The notes: generated by a model not told the origin, from the sequence alone. A stretch of DNA of 64,000 bases from Lepisosteus oculatus (GCF_040954835.1 NC_090697.1:17786001-17850000), one strand, 5' to 3'. Shown: positions 1-12,168, counted from the stretch's first letter. A program made the numbers and translations.

Positions 1-3000
1 CAGATTAAAATTTTTCATAAATAAATCTTTACAACTCTTTCATAACTGCCCCAGAGCAGTTTACAGAAAAATGTACAGTACACCAGATGTTTTATGTGCG
101 TGGAGACACAGAGGTGAGAAAAACATAAACTCCCAATGGAAAAAAAATCAACCTCTGGGGCAATCAAGGCCCTGTGGTTGCTTCCCCTCCAGACAAAGAT
201 TTATATGAGTCTTCATAACAAAACAGATTCTAGATTGTGGCGTGCAGATCATAGGGTAGTTCAACTGATCTAAATTTTAGTGTTATCTAGGACCTACCAG
301 GTTCTGTCTGTCAACTACAGTCTGGCTTCCTCATTGTGGTTTAGTCCTTCAGAATGTCTTCCTGGATGCTACAGATCAGAGGTTTTGGTCTCCGATTTGA
401 GTATGTCATCGGGGATATAGCAAGCCCTTGTTTTTAATCTAGGACCTGGCATCTTGGTCATCTGGGGTTGACACCTGAAGAAGGCTCCACGGCCGAAACG
501 TTGTGTTCTCTTTCTTCTTTTTTTCAGCATGGAATAAACCTATTACTTGTTCCTATACAGTATATATATGTCACAGTATATTATATTTATATTGCTTACA
601 AAATAAGCAGCAAGTATCAGGGGAATTAAATTAAGTGAGACCTTCTACTAAAGTTAAAGAATCAGCAAGGATATTCCTAAATACACAAGACTAAGAAAAT
701 TAAAGAACCATACAGTGATTTGGAAACACAATAGTAACATCCTTCTTAAAGCAAATATGAAGAGTTATGTCACTCTAGGGAGACTGTCTAAGGAAGGACA
801 AAAACAAGCCAACAAATTATGCTGCTTTTACAAGATGATCCAAAGGTTAATAATAGAACTTTCAGTGTGATGTTGTTTTGTAGCTATAAAAATGAATAAT
901 ATACCTCTTGCATCATTGTAAAACTGATGATATAAGGGATTTAAGTGATGCTAGAGATTATTCAATAGAACAATTAGGCCAAGATGTCATATGACATTTT
1001 TAAATATATGAATGTGTCTGTGAATAAGTTCTCACCAGATACTGTAAGACATACAGGAGCTTAATATTTATGAATGTGTGTACTGTACAGTATATATGTT
1101 TGTATTTATGTATTCATTTATTTATTTTGTGTTTAGACCTGTAGAATAATATTCTCTGGGTTTGTTACTAGGCCATCGGTGAGTTGTTTAGCACATTATA
1201 TCTCCTAAAAACATGTGGCTGTTCTGATTCTGCTGTTCCATTCATTGTCAGAAGTAGGTGCATGGCCATTGGCTCACTTTATTGTTTGCAAAGTTTCCCA
1301 ACGGTTCCATCTGCATCTGTGGGTGTCTTATGCCATATGGCAGAGATCCCTCACAGAATCTGGTCCATTCTTCAGCTTGCACCTTATACACTCCAGTCTC
1401 CTTTTATATGGCACTGCTATTTTGTGTTGCTATCGTTATGGAGAAAATAGCCTTGCTTACAATCCTGTTCATTTGGAAAAGGGTACTTTTCTACAAATAG
1501 CCTTTACCAGCAGGTATGAATCCTAAACTGATTATTTCTGCAGTGTATACCAACTTCAATAAACACACTTGGATGAAAGATAAAACCTTCCCTCCTGTTT
1601 TTCTGCAGCCTCATTCTATGAAGAAGAAAGCCTAAAGGATTCTACTTGAAACAGCAGCAATGTAGCCCTTCCAAATATTTGACAACATTGTTCACAGTAC
1701 TACCATGGTACTTAGTTACAGTGACGTATAAAAGTAATTAGGCTTTAACAATAGCAAGACAATTTAAATTTCATGGTAGGAAAGATTTTGGATCTGATTC
1801 TGTACAGACCATTTTAATAACTACAGAATTTTATTTTTAAATTAAAATAATTTTAACGGTTCCAGAGATATAGGCATATTTGGGTTTTAAACCTACGTAT
1901 ATTTCTGATTTTCTTTAAATAGTTAAAATAGTTTTAAAAAGTTTTTTTTAGATAACTCACTGCAAATGTTGTGCTAAGAAGAACCTTAATACAAATGTGT
2001 ATAAAACCATGGTAGACTATGGAGTTATCTCATCTAATGCTAAATTGATAATCAGTATCATACAGTAATTATTAACTATCAGTTTAATTTTTAAATATGA
2101 TTAAATGTATGCTTTATTGTTTTATTACGTTCGTGTTTACTGCATTATAGACATTGTGACTTCTTGTTGTGATACCATAAAGATTTGCATTTATGAACAG
2201 AACTGTGGAAATGTCTGATTCTATTTAACACTTTATTAAACAGATTATTAAACATGAAAAACCTTGTGCACTTTAATTAAACTATGCCATCATGTTTTTA
2301 TAGGACATACTATTTAAAGTGATCTCCACAAAAACATTTGTCCCAATGGAGTGCTAATATTTTATACAGCTGTGTGTATGTTATATTGACACGTACAACA
2401 GCAAAAATTACAAACCACTAGAACTGCAATGATGTTTATTTGTCTTTGGAAGTGATGGTTTCTGCAGAAGGAAAAGGAAATATAATAGACTACCTGACAA
2501 TCTGGAATGGTGAGATGACTTGGGTTGGATCTAATCCAGAAGTGCAAATTAATGACATGCTTTCAGTCCAGTCAGATTTATCCTTTCTTGCAAACAAAAT
2601 ATCCAGACAACTTTCTTATTGTTTTTTTTGTAAACTGCCTTACCTTTTGTGTTCTTGTAGTCCTTTTACCTTCTATTTAATTTGATTTGATGTTCTTTGG
2701 ACTAAGATTAAGTAAATTTAGAGTAATTGAATTTCTGGACAAATAATTCACATCTGCAGTATTCCTGAGAAATGGACACTGTAGGAGCACTGCAATTTGT
2801 TAAAAAAGTTAAACTTGATCATTTGAAAGGAATAAACAGTTTGAACTTTTGCCTGGTAACAATTTCTATATGTACTGTAGAATGAAATATACCTACTGTA
2901 CAGATTTCTATATATATTGTCATTAAATATAATAATGTCAAATTATATCTATCATGGACTAAATTTTACTCTGACTTGACGATTTAACTAACTGCAACTC

Positions 3001-3543
3001 ACCATCTTTTTTCCCCTTAGCAAATGTACTCAAAATGTTGTGTTCTTTGTTATCTATATATGATGTGATGAACAGCTACACTGCAGGTTCATTTCTTATG
3101 AAACTATATACTATAAAGTATAGTGTGAACTGTTTGCTATGCATGTAGTCAAACTGCCTTAATCTGCTAGAATGTTCTACAAAACAAATGGGAGTGTTCA
3201 TATATTCTGTCACAACATTCAGTGAGATGAAATATCAGAAATTCTTTGAGTTGGATAAATCATGAGAAAGTATCTCAAATGTGCAGCATATATTACAAAG
3301 TGGAATATAAGTTCACTGGAGTAGTACATGGTGATGTGTGTAAATTAAAAATTGTGTAAGATATTGAGCAACTTTTTTACAACTTGAACATTTTGATTTT
3401 GCTTTTTATTTAGAATTACAGTGAAAAAATTCTAAATATTTAGAATTACAGTTACTTAAAAAATGAAATATTGCAGTGCTGATCATGCGTTTGGTATCTT
3501 TGTCAGTCCTGCTCGTCTTACTGTACTGTGTTGCCCTTCACAG
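1..3543 (+). other. Probable C8orf74 intron (or 5' flank) upstream of its last exon
   Basis: No convincing exon was found here. The stretch is AT-rich, with several short open frames that lack codon bias and overlap one another (for example around 1184-1526). Because the terminal exon of the C8orf74 orthologue begins at 3544 with a splice acceptor, the preceding DNA should be its last intron; earlier exons were looked for by eye and not recognised. The only clear internal feature is the Penelope-like remnant near 440-560. TACTGTA/TACAGTA strings recur, for example at 1079-1092. Confidence 0.5.
440..560 (+). mobile_element. Penelope-like retroelement remnant with hammerhead-like core
   Basis: The stretch contains the string CCTGAAGAAGG at 474-484, then GGCCGAAACG at 491-500, followed by a T-rich run and GGAATAAACC near 531-540. 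A CTGANGA box, a short GC hairpin and a GAAAC box form the hammerhead ribozyme core arrangement reported in the terminal repeats of Penelope-like elements. Possible helices are GGC (483-485) with GCC (492-494), and ACG (498-500) with TGT (504-506), with one extra A before helix II. No reverse transcriptase reading frame is present, so this is a terminal fragment. The family call is from memory of the motif, not a search. Confidence 0.55.
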
Positions 3544-3783
3544 GTTATTGAAAGAATAGTACAAGATGTCGTGAGAGCCCAGGTGGATCTGGTCCTTGAA
3601 AGTCTCTTGAAAGAGGTGGCCATGACTGCTGAGATTCTGGAACTGAAGCTGCAGCAGAAAACCCTGGCTCGGCCTGTCTGCCTTCCCCCCCTCAATTTCA
3701 GCCTCCCCTCTGCTAATACACCGACAGCCAGCTCTGCCAAGGTCTCTACTGTGCACCCACCCAAGGACAAGAAGAAAAAATGA
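3544..3783 (+). CDS. C8orf74: C8orf74 orthologue, 3'-terminal coding exon
   Basis: This exon encodes the last 79 residues of a protein matching the C-terminus of vertebrate C8orf74, a poorly characterised protein; no biochemical role can be given. The acceptor TTGCCCTTCACAG ends at 3543 and the exon opens in phase 0 with VIERIVQDVV. The diagnostic part is a helical stretch ending AEILELKLQQKTL, which aligns with the human FAILDLKLQKKTL segment. A Pro/Ser/Thr-rich linker and a basic tail KDKKKK before the TGA at 3781-3783 also match the human layout. AATAAA signals follow at 3810 and 3844. Being on + just outside SOX7 reproduces the human order. The open frame continues upstream of 3544, but that part does not resemble the family and precedes a good acceptor. 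Upstream exons were not found. Confidence 0.78.
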   Translation, partial: VIERIVQDVVRAQVDLVLESLLKEVAMTAEILELKLQQKTLARPVCLPPLNFSLPSANTPTASSAKVSTVHPPKDKKKK

Positions 3784-3860
3784 TTTCTGTTCAATTAACC
3801 TAAAGCTACAATAAATTAACACAAAATACAAATTTGCCTGTTCAATAAACAATTATCTTG
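3784..3860 (+). promoter_or_regulatory. C8orf74 short 3' UTR with two polyadenylation signals
   Basis: Canonical AATAAA hexamers lie at 3810-3815 and 3844-3849, 27 and 61 bases after the stop codon, with a T-run (GGGGTTTTTTT) after 3860. This suits cleavage around 3860-3875 and a very short 3' UTR. It supports the exon being terminal. Seen in sequence; actual use is inferred. Confidence 0.55.
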
Positions 3861-3875
3861 TAGGGGTTTTTTTAT

Positions 3876-6035
3876 CTGCTCTACATCTGATCCAAATACC
3901 TTCACCTTCAGAGGATGGGTCTTAGAGAACCTTCAGCTGAATGGTTTTTATATACAGTATAGTATATAAGACATGTTAGACATGCTTATTATTTTAAACA
4001 CTAGAGGATCACACACAATACACATCGGTAGAGAACAGTATTTTTAGGATCATCTATACAGGGATCTACTATAGCTACGAATGACAACCAAAAAATATTT
4101 ATCTTCTGATTATATGATTACTTCTACATTTGTAACAGCATATTACTATGGAGAAAAGTAAAAACGTTCAGTGTTGTAAATCCCAAGCCAGTGAAAAGGG
4201 CCCCCTAAAAATCAGGGTAAAAGATGTTAATCAGTGAAGCTATTTTTCCTTTCGCTAAATGAACAGCAAGTTCCTTTCCTTAGCTCTGGCTTTTAATATG
4301 GGACAACGAGACCCAAACATCCTGATGGAGAGGTTTGTCTTATCAGGCAGGAAACACTGCACTTCGGGCACATCCTTTTTACAAGAAACACGACTCAACC
4401 ATTCCCAAAAAGCGCAGGAAAACCAGCCAGACACCAGGATTTGTCAAAGCCCCAGAATTCCTTTTATCAAAAAAAGGAACATGTAAACCAGTCCGCAGCT
4501 AGGATTTATTTATTTATTTTCCCCAAGATTATGAAAATCTGCATCAGCAAGATAGGATGGAAAGCTACAGTGTGCATTAAAAAATCACTTTCAATAAGAT
4601 CTGGGAAAAAAACAAGGAGCCTAAGCAAATGTAACTGTGTAAGGCAACTCCTATTTAACACTAATCCATGAAAGCCTGTCTAAAGGAAACTGAGCAGAGG
4701 CTGAACTGAGAGTGAGTAGTTGCATCAGTGGTAGTTTAATATAAGTAACACATTAATATAGTCTCGGATACAGCAAAGAAAGAATTAAACTGCATTTAGA
4801 GAAGGAATTTGGCCAAGAAGAATTCTCTTAAAATCCCCAAAATAAATTGAAACCCCATTAAGCGTTAATTTAAACTGACTAACCATGTTTGGGATATTAC
4901 CAGTCCTATACAGTATACAGTATAAAGCTGTACAGTACATAATAGAAACTAATAAAAGGTTTAACAGAATAACGTGCAGTTAGATTACCTTTGACTTCAG
5001 AAGTTCTTTGAGGAGGGACCAAGTTTTTTGTAATGTTATCACAAACTTGTTAAGTTAACCTTTAAAAACTAATTATAATTTTAAATACAGAGAATAGCAT
5101 AAATGAATGAATTGCTATTGCAAGATCTGTACATTTCATATACACATCTGACCATCACTGATATGCAAAATATTCCTTTAAATCACTTAGCAAATATTAA
5201 ATTAAATGAAATATTTCTATTAGATGTATAGACACATAAAGGTCTATACATACTGTAGAGTAAATTCACCTTAACATATACAGTATCTACACAACAATTC
5301 CTGACAAATCTAAAAAAGGTAACTTTTTAAAGGTTTATTTGCCTTTAGCATGTATTCTCAACAATTTGATCTCAGGTGTCAGTACAATGGCGTATTTTGT
5401 GTACACTGACTGTGTCTTATTAGTCTTCTTGATTCACTGTAAACAGACACAGACACTTTTGTTCCCTTACAGAATACTATGGAATTTTTTTATTACGCCT
5501 TCACATTTTTTCCCTTATTCACTTTTCTCATGCTCCTCTCTTACTTCAGTCTCTCCCTTACCTCCCTATTGCAGCGCACTGCCAGTTCAAAACCAGGCCT
5601 CCTGCTGCCTTACCTCTTACTACTACCTCACCTTGCACTCTGCTTCTACCTGTCTCAGTCCCTTATCTCTTCATACACCCCCCTCGCACTGTCTCCTTTT
5701 CCACCGTGCCTTCACTACCTCCTCGCCGTTCTTCCACATCCAGAGCCTGTTGCATCTCACCCCTTGTTCCTGAGTGGGTTAATTAGATACCCATTACAAT
5801 CTGATCTGGTCATTTTCAGATCACCTTTCAGCCCCTGTTCAAGACTCAGATACTTAGACTTCACCATTGGTCTCTCAGCTTTCAGCTGCACTCTTCAGTG
5901 TGCCATTGACTCTCGGAATGGCAGTGTGATTTGCTTGTGCTCACTGTTAAAATAGAGTACAGTGAGAGAGAAGAGAGTGGGGAGAGGGTATATGGGTATA
6001 GGTATAGGTTGGAGCAGAGTGGGTCCATGCTTGCC
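3876..6035. other. Intergenic DNA between C8orf74 and repeats; no gene seen
   Basis: AT-rich sequence without a convincing exon. A pyrimidine-rich segment at about 5490-5790 (many CT and CCT steps) gives two overlapping open frames on + of 144 and 158 codons. These are low-complexity Leu/Ser/Pro/Tyr-rich products of base composition and I do not treat them as genes. TACAGTAT strings cluster at 4909-4940. Confidence 0.5.
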
Positions 6036-6197
6036 ACATGGTATCCAGTTTGTCTGTGCACATCTTTGGAAATGTACATGTTTGGACATAAGTATTAAAT
6101 GTTCAGTATGTAGCACACATGGTATCCAGTTTGTCTGTGCACATCTTTGGAAATGTACATGTTTGGACATAAGTATTAAATGTTCAGTATGTAGCAC
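6036..6197. repeat. Exact tandem duplication, 2 x 81 bp
   Basis: Copy 1 is 6036-6116 and copy 2 is 6117-6197; both begin ACATGGTATCCAG and end with TAGCAC, and I found no difference between them on reading. Because 81 is a multiple of three, an open frame crossing the unit stays open through both copies, which explains a 115-codon + frame and a 128-codon - frame here that contain a repeated 27-residue block. Absence of divergence suggests a recent duplication or an assembly artefact. No gene is implied. Confidence 0.92.
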
Positions 6198-7082
6198 TTT
6201 ACACATAAGAGGATACCCACTCCATCCACCAGTAGAGTATACAACCCATCTAGATGACATCCGGCAGCCATTACACACCAAGAGCTCCAGTGAACAGCAC
6301 CTCAGATGAAGTGAGAATTTGCTTTACATTAATAGAATTTAAGGGGAAATTTAGGTAGGTGCTAACCCAGATTGTACAAGCCAGGACACCGGGGATAACA
6401 CCCCTGCTCTTTTAAACACCGCCATTGATATCTTTAAGAACCAAGCAGTGAAGTCCATGGTTTAACATCCCAACCGTACGGCTGAGTGTCCTGCAGTGCA
6501 CTACAATGTCCATAGCCGCAGGAAGAGCGCCTCCTGCAGGTTCGCCAACACAAATTACAGGACCCTCCCAAAGTACTGGGAGAACAAAGTCAGAACTGCT
6601 TGATTTGCTTCATAGTCAAGCAATTTGTACTTGTGATAATGAGCTTGACATGAAGGACAAGTACGCTATAAAATCCATTTTATCTGTGGGTAATTGTAAG
6701 TATACAGTACATCATATTAGAACAAAAACATTCTTTTGAGAATGCCGTTATGAGTTACATCAGCAATAAAGACGAGCCAGAGACAGCAGTGCACAACCAG
6801 GCCAGGAATAGCTCAGGAATAGATGGAACAGTGTTCTCTGGGGCATCTGCAGTGCCTTTCATTCTCACTGGTGTTCCAAACTGCCGAGAGAGGGATGGAA
6901 CATTGCAATTTAACAATTGAAAAACTAAAGAAAGAAACTTGTTTTTGGAAAGGTCAATTGGTAGAGGATTCTTTCAGCACTACAACAGTATAATAAGCAT
7001 AAAGGTTGATGTAACGTGTATTGGACAACAATGTACTGTATGTGACACTTCTAGACAATGAAAGGCTGATAACTATTTAAGG
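6198..7082. other. Intergenic; no gene recognised
   Basis: Mixed-composition sequence with one 77-codon open frame (6506-6739) that resembles no protein I know. Around 6360-6560 the GC content is somewhat higher and may be an old repeat, but I cannot name it. Confidence 0.4.
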
Positions 7083-7690
7083 TTTTAGGCTTCAGATGTT
7101 CCCTAGGGAAGAAGTCAACAACATGCCAGGCAATGGTAAAGGTTATTTATTAAATAGTATTAACATAGAAAAGACAGAAGTGTTTCAGGTACTTAAAGCA
7201 TTCAAAATTAATAAAGCTCCAATGCCTCATGACATCCTACAAAATTAACTTTACGAGAGAACAGTTGTTGTTCTTCATAACACAGTTTGCAAAGATAAGT
7301 TGTTTGGACTGAGAAGGGGGTATTAGTTAAAAAGAGTACAGAAAAGGGATAAATGCTAAAATTGGTATAAAGTAATTAGTGGAGTACCACAGGGATCTGT
7401 TCACGGTTCAATTCATATTAATGTTCCACTGTTGTTTCTGTTATAGTTAGTAAGATAATCAAGTCTGCAAATGATACGAAAGAAACACTATCAATTAAGG
7501 GATGTCATGTTAAAATTGTACCAATCACTAGTGAGATCCAATTTGTACAAATTTGTACAAATCTCTGTACAAATTTGGTCACCACACCAAAGAAAAATGA
7601 TACTGCTACTCTGAAATCAGTTCAGAGAAGAGCAACCAAAGAAGAATTAAAGATTACAGACTCCTACAGTACATTTCTACAATAAGCGTC
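7083..7690 (+). pseudogene. Decayed LINE reverse transcriptase fragment (L2/CR1/Rex-like)
   Basis: Conceptual translation on + shows remnants of a non-LTR retrotransposon reverse transcriptase. From 7201 one frame reads FKINKAPMPHDI, a worn form of the usual K-x-NKAPGPDGI block. From 7378, in the same frame, it reads SGVPQGSV, the conserved RT block that precedes the catalytic YADD region. From about 7500, the text resembles the downstream LVRP..FW..H block (ATTTGGTCACCACACC near 7574). Stops and length changes separate these blocks and no YADD box is visible, so the copy is dead. Block order fits + orientation. Subfamily assignment is uncertain. Confidence 0.72.
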
Positions 7691-9185
7691 AGCATCATTT
7701 TCTTTTTTGAGAACTACTTCAGTGTAATAAAAAATATCCCAAATACTTATAATCTATATATTTTCATATGGTAACATAGACCATTTAGCTCTTCCAATAT
7801 GGATTATTTGATATCATTTAATAACAATGCATGCATGCTGTACCTTGTTTTAATGAGAGGCTTGACACTTTAGGCCATCTAGTAGAGTACTTTTCTGATG
7901 CAGGTTAATTAGGTTGGAGTTATCCAGGTGCTCGTCACTCAGATATGTTCAGAACTTTGAATTGATGAAATTTCAATTCACAATGAGGCAGAATTATCTG
8001 AGTTTGACAATAGTTAGAAAGGCCAAATGAAGCAACTATGTAACCTAAGCTGTATCCTCATTTCATGATTCAATGAAAGCTTGTTGTTCTGCCAAAACTG
8101 AAAAATATTGATGCAGGTTTTTTTCCTATGCTGAGCTATCAAAGAAAGGTTTACCATACACAAATGACATCTCTTCCAGAAGTAAGATGGACTGTCAGCA
8201 CTGTTTGGTTTCTGCAATTGAATGACCAAATCTTATGACAGATGCCATTAAATAATCAAAACCCATTAGTTTTGCACAAAATGCCTGTTAGAGGATAATA
8301 CATAGTTCAAGAAATGAAGGAATTCTGGGTCATCTTTACAATTTGCAATGACATCTACATTCTACCTGGTCATGGCAGCTGTTACAGACACCCGCTTAAT
8401 TACCATATTACTTTAAATGAAATAATACCTTATCACATTGTAGATATCATACATTTTCCGTTAATTTCAGTGGCAGCAAAATTCCACTGTGACTCCTGTA
8501 CCATTCAAACTGTTTACTGAGCAAGATCACTTGATTACTTGATTCACCACATTGAAAAGAGAACCACTGGCAAGTACTGTGTCTACTGTATATCCTGCTC
8601 CAACTGCTCCTTTAGATTTGTTAATAGCAAATAGCAAATGCATCTAAGTGCATCTCTGAAATAGCTCTGATCTCTGACTTTGGGACTGTTTCTGTAATCC
8701 TTGAATGAAGATTTAGTCATCACAGTCATTGTGCCCTTAGCAGTTTTACTGTCTGTAAAGGTTTTTTTGTTCCTTGTCATGATCCACTTTGGAAGATGTT
8801 TCAGTTGTCATGCTTGGAAAACAGGGATTGCTGCCATTGCGAAGGAGCTTTTAGCTGCTTTACATACTGTTTACTTTCATACTGTTTCCACTGGGAAAAT
8901 ACCATTCAATGAAAAGGAGGGTGTCTCTCCACATTATATCGTTGCCCAACTACAAAACTCACAATTCAGTTTAAACACATATATGTTTTTGATGTTCTAC
9001 ACAAAATGGACCCGCTAACCGAAGAGGCTTAACTTTTCAAAATGCCCATGGTACAGCAGAATTTCGATGTGGTGTAATATCTGGAACATATTGAGTTTAA
9101 GTTCTATAGTGTCCAGACGATTGCAGTGCTACATTTATTATTAGTTTAGCTTATTGCTGCTTGCAGACGAAATAAGCAGACAATT
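7691..9185. other. Intergenic; no gene recognised
   Basis: AT-rich sequence between LINE relics. A 105-codon + frame at 8701-9018 begins with a hydrophobic stretch (ITVIVPLAVLLSVKVFLFLV) but then loses any membrane-protein character, has no recognisable family match and no splice context; it is probably chance. Confidence 0.4.
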
Positions 9186-9548
9186 TTCTTGACAATTTTC
9201 TTTAAGTCTTGAACAGAGAAGAATACAAGAGGACCGGATCTAAGAATTCAAGAAATCTAAATCCTCAAAGGTATCAACACAATGAATTCAGTGAATTTCA
9301 GAACTAACAGTTAAAATGAACCAGAGGATACAAGTGGAAACTATGTGGGAGTGTATTTAAAACTGATAACAGGAAGCTCTTCTTTTATATAAAGGATTGT
9401 GGAACAAGTTACCCAGCTTTGTTGTTGAAGCCAATACCCCATCTTCTTTCAACAAACAACTAGATGAGATTCACAATTCAATTGGCTGTTAACTACAGTA
9501 CCAGATGGGCTAGATGGGTTCTTCATTTTATAACCTATATTATGTTAA
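9186..9548 (+). pseudogene. LINE ORF2 C-terminal end plus 3' tail, degenerate
   Basis: Around 9396 the + strand encodes LWNKLPSFVVEANTPSSF, followed by NKQLDE. This matches the conserved end of fish L2/CR1-type LINE ORF2 proteins (the WNSLP..VV.A.S...FK..LD pattern). Downstream, the text GATGGGCTAGATGGGTTCTTC near 9504 and TTATGTTA near 9540 match the usual 3' end of such elements. The same family order is seen in the relics at 7083-7690 and 9955-10345, so the three pieces may come from one broken insertion or from nested copies. Confidence 0.68.
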
Positions 9549-9635
9549 TAAAAGCTGGAGGAGCCCAAGGTAATGTAAGCCTATGAGCAGGTTAATGAGC
9601 AATATACTGTATACTATTTAATCTTAAAGGGCATA

Positions 9636-9690
9636 AAGATAGATAATACTTTATTAATCCCATAGGGAAATTGTTGTAATTGATAAAGTC
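9636..9690 (+). repeat. Short fish dispersed repeat (TACTTTATTAATCCC motif)
   Basis: The text AGATAATACTTTATTAATCC followed by CATAGGGAAATTG (9641-9673) is the widely dispersed 3'-terminal motif of a fish retroelement family, usually seen as GATACTTTATTGATCC..GGGAAATT. Only the terminal stretch is present. Family named from memory; a repeat library search would settle it. Confidence 0.5.
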
Positions 9691-9954
9691 TAACTGGGCA
9701 GATGTTAACATATGTACACCTGTGATCCATTTTAGACACATCATTCTTCATGATCTATACCAATTATTTATATTCTGATATAGTCAACAAACGATTTTAA
9801 AAAATAGGAACTGGGCAGACACTTAGGGCTGCAATTAACAGCATTTAGGGCTGATAAATGCAAATTGATCTATTCAGGAAGTGTCCACTATACTTACCAT
9901 GCAATATATATGGGTGATTCTGAGCTGCAGAGAGCTACTTCTTCTGTGTCCTCA

Positions 9955-10345
9955 TCAAGAAATTGAGAGGAAATATTAAGCAAACAGAATGGTTGGGTTC
10001 TACAATAAGTGTGGAATATAAAACAAGGGATTGTACCTAAGTTGCTCTCTTGCTTTGCACTACCAAGACCTCATTTTGAAATCTGTGTTAATTTTTTATA
10101 GACTTAAAACAACAAGGATGTTATAGCCCAGAAAAAAGGACAAAAACAATTATTCTTGGTCTTGGAATTATGTCATACACAAACAGGTTAAATAAACTTA
10201 ATATTTTCAATATGAACATTTAGAGGGGATTTAGAGGAGATATGATACGAGTATATAAAATTCAAAGGGCTTAGAGAGTCAAGACTTATTCATGCTCAGT
10301 AGTTAAACAAGGACATAGGGTCATATTTGGAAAGTAGAACAGAAT
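9955..10345 (+). pseudogene. Second LINE ORF2 post-RT fragment
   Basis: The text CACTACCAAGACCTCATTTTG near 10058 matches the nucleotide form of the LVRPHLEY block of L2/CR1-like LINEs. From about 10182 the translation reads TNRLNKLNIFNMN, a stop, then RGFRGDMIRVYKI, a worn copy of the RL..L.LFSL..RRLRGDMIEVYKI block. GGACATAGGGTCATATTTGGA near 10312 fits the next conserved block. Several stops make it non-coding. It overlaps in content with the relic at 7500-7690, so at least two insertions are represented in this cluster. Confidence 0.65.
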
Positions 10346-12025
10346 TCATTTAGTATGAGAAAATGAAACGCTTTTAACACAATGAGTTTTTAGGTGTGTG
10401 AAACAGGGGTCCCAACCAACTGTTAAGACTCAAACTCTGTACTCCATCAAGAAATTGCTGCAGGAAATTGAGATTTCAAGAAAATTGAGCTGCAAGAGAT
10501 TAAGATTTACTTACCTACTAAACTGCCAAATGACCAAGATGGGTGAAATGTCCTCCTCTTGTCTGCAACATTTATTTTGTTCTTAATATTTGTTAAATCT
10601 CACCTGAATATTTAGTTTCCTAGAGTGTTGTTTACTGTGTTCTTCCATCTTTATTGATGTGTCATGTAAAGTCTTTAGAAGGACAATGCATCTCATGTGT
10701 GCAGGCTATCTTGATCAAATCAAGATTCATCCCTCCTCCTTCTGTTCTGTACAAAAATGTTCTAAATGATCACACTATCCTTCACCCTTATGTTCTTCAC
10801 CAGCTGAGATAAGATGATACTATGTCAGACAGCAGACCCCTTAGGTGCACATAAATCAAAAGTACTGTACATGGTTCCTATAGATTGTACTTAGACACAT
10901 CCAACCCCCATATTTCATTAGATAAGCATTTATCAAATGAAAATGTGTTTCTTTGCAACAAATTCTTGCAAATCATATTTTCTGTTTTCTTTTCCATCCA
11001 AATGTTAGAGACACAAAAGTAAATTTAACTGAGAAAAGGTCATATTTTACCCCTCGTTTTAACCCTGCAGGTTAATTGTCATTCTCCAAAACCAATGTAT
11101 TCTTTCATTGCTAACTGTCACTTCAATCAAATTGAGTAACATGTTTTCCCAATTCAGGAGAATCAGTCCAGCAGTTGCCATCGGTCCTACATCACTGGAT
11201 GTTATCAACGGACATTAAGCTCTGTACTGTTCAAGAGTAGTGCTAGGAAAAGACACCAAGAGCCCGGAAAATATATGAGAGGTCACTGATTGTAGTTCTC
11301 CCCACTTGCTCAGAAAATAGTGTTCTTTGACAGGAAGAGATAAGCAAAAGAGTGGTAGAAATGGGAAAATGAATTGTCTGTCTGCAACCATCAAGACAAT
11401 AAATGGGACAGTCCATCCTGTTGACAGCTATTCTATTGACCAAATGTATAGCTGTTCTTTTTAATATATATATAAATATTTAATTGACGATATACTGCGT
11501 ATAAAATTTTGTATTTTATTTAAATTAATTTCATTTCACAAACCTAAATCAGCATTTCTTCTTATTAATATTATTAACATTATTATTTCAGGAGTACATA
11601 CTGTATGTAGAAGACAGGGAACAGAAGACTATCAAAACTCTATAAAGTGTTTTCTTCATATTACACCAATATCAATAAATTCTGGACATTATCATACATT
11701 CTATGACGGGATTTGCTTTAAGACGTGCCTGGGTATTGTTGATTATAGAAAAATAAAAAATAAACCCCTCAGTGGGTAAAATCCCAGTTCATTGACATGA
11801 TACAGAGAGATTAGCCCAAGCTCTAAAGAATCAAACACAACAAAGAAAGAAAACAATTAGTTTAAAACAAAAATGCATATAACCGTAATGTGGAACATTA
11901 TGCTTAAATAGGTAAGATAGCATTTATACATGCCACAGTGACAACAAAGCAAGAAAACTCAAACACTTCCAACAAGTCTTGATTAGTCCAATAGAGCGCA
12001 AAATGGAAATAGCAAAACAATATGC
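10346..12025. other. Intergenic and distal SOX7 3' flank
   Basis: No exon recognised. AT-rich, including TATA-rich text at 11460-11510. Part of this stretch could be SOX7 3' UTR, since TTTATT (AATAAA on the - strand) occurs at several places, including near 11515. Confidence 0.4.
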
Positions 12026-12031
12026 TTTATT
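12026..12031 (-). terminator. Candidate SOX7 polyadenylation signal (AATAAA on -)
   Basis: TTTATT on + reads AATAAA on -, about 138 bases past the SOX7 stop codon at 12169. It is the nearest canonical hexamer downstream. SOX genes often have longer 3' UTRs, so more distal sites may also be used. Position seen; use inferred. Confidence 0.35.
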
Positions 12032-12168
12032 GTGTAGTGTTTGTGCAACCCTGAGATGTCTATGAGCCCAGTCCTTTCTCGCTCTGTCTGTCTTTGTCTC
12101 TGGCCATAATACTGTGCTTAAGGGCCCCTGAATTGCTTCTGTCTCTTTTAGTCAAGGGGCAGGGTCAC

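Noticed and set aside
2440..2685. Possible upstream C8orf74 exon near 2469-2510 (acceptor- and donor-like sites)
   Set aside because: Between the candidate splice sites the sequence has in-frame stops and no similarity to C8orf74.
5339..5955. Two overlapping 144- and 158-codon + frames
   Set aside because: Pyrimidine-rich low-complexity DNA gives Leu/Ser/Pro/Tyr-rich frames; no start context, splice site or family match.
5895..6309. Repeat-containing proteins on both strands
   Set aside because: The repeated blocks come from the exact 81-bp tandem duplication, not from a coding repeat.
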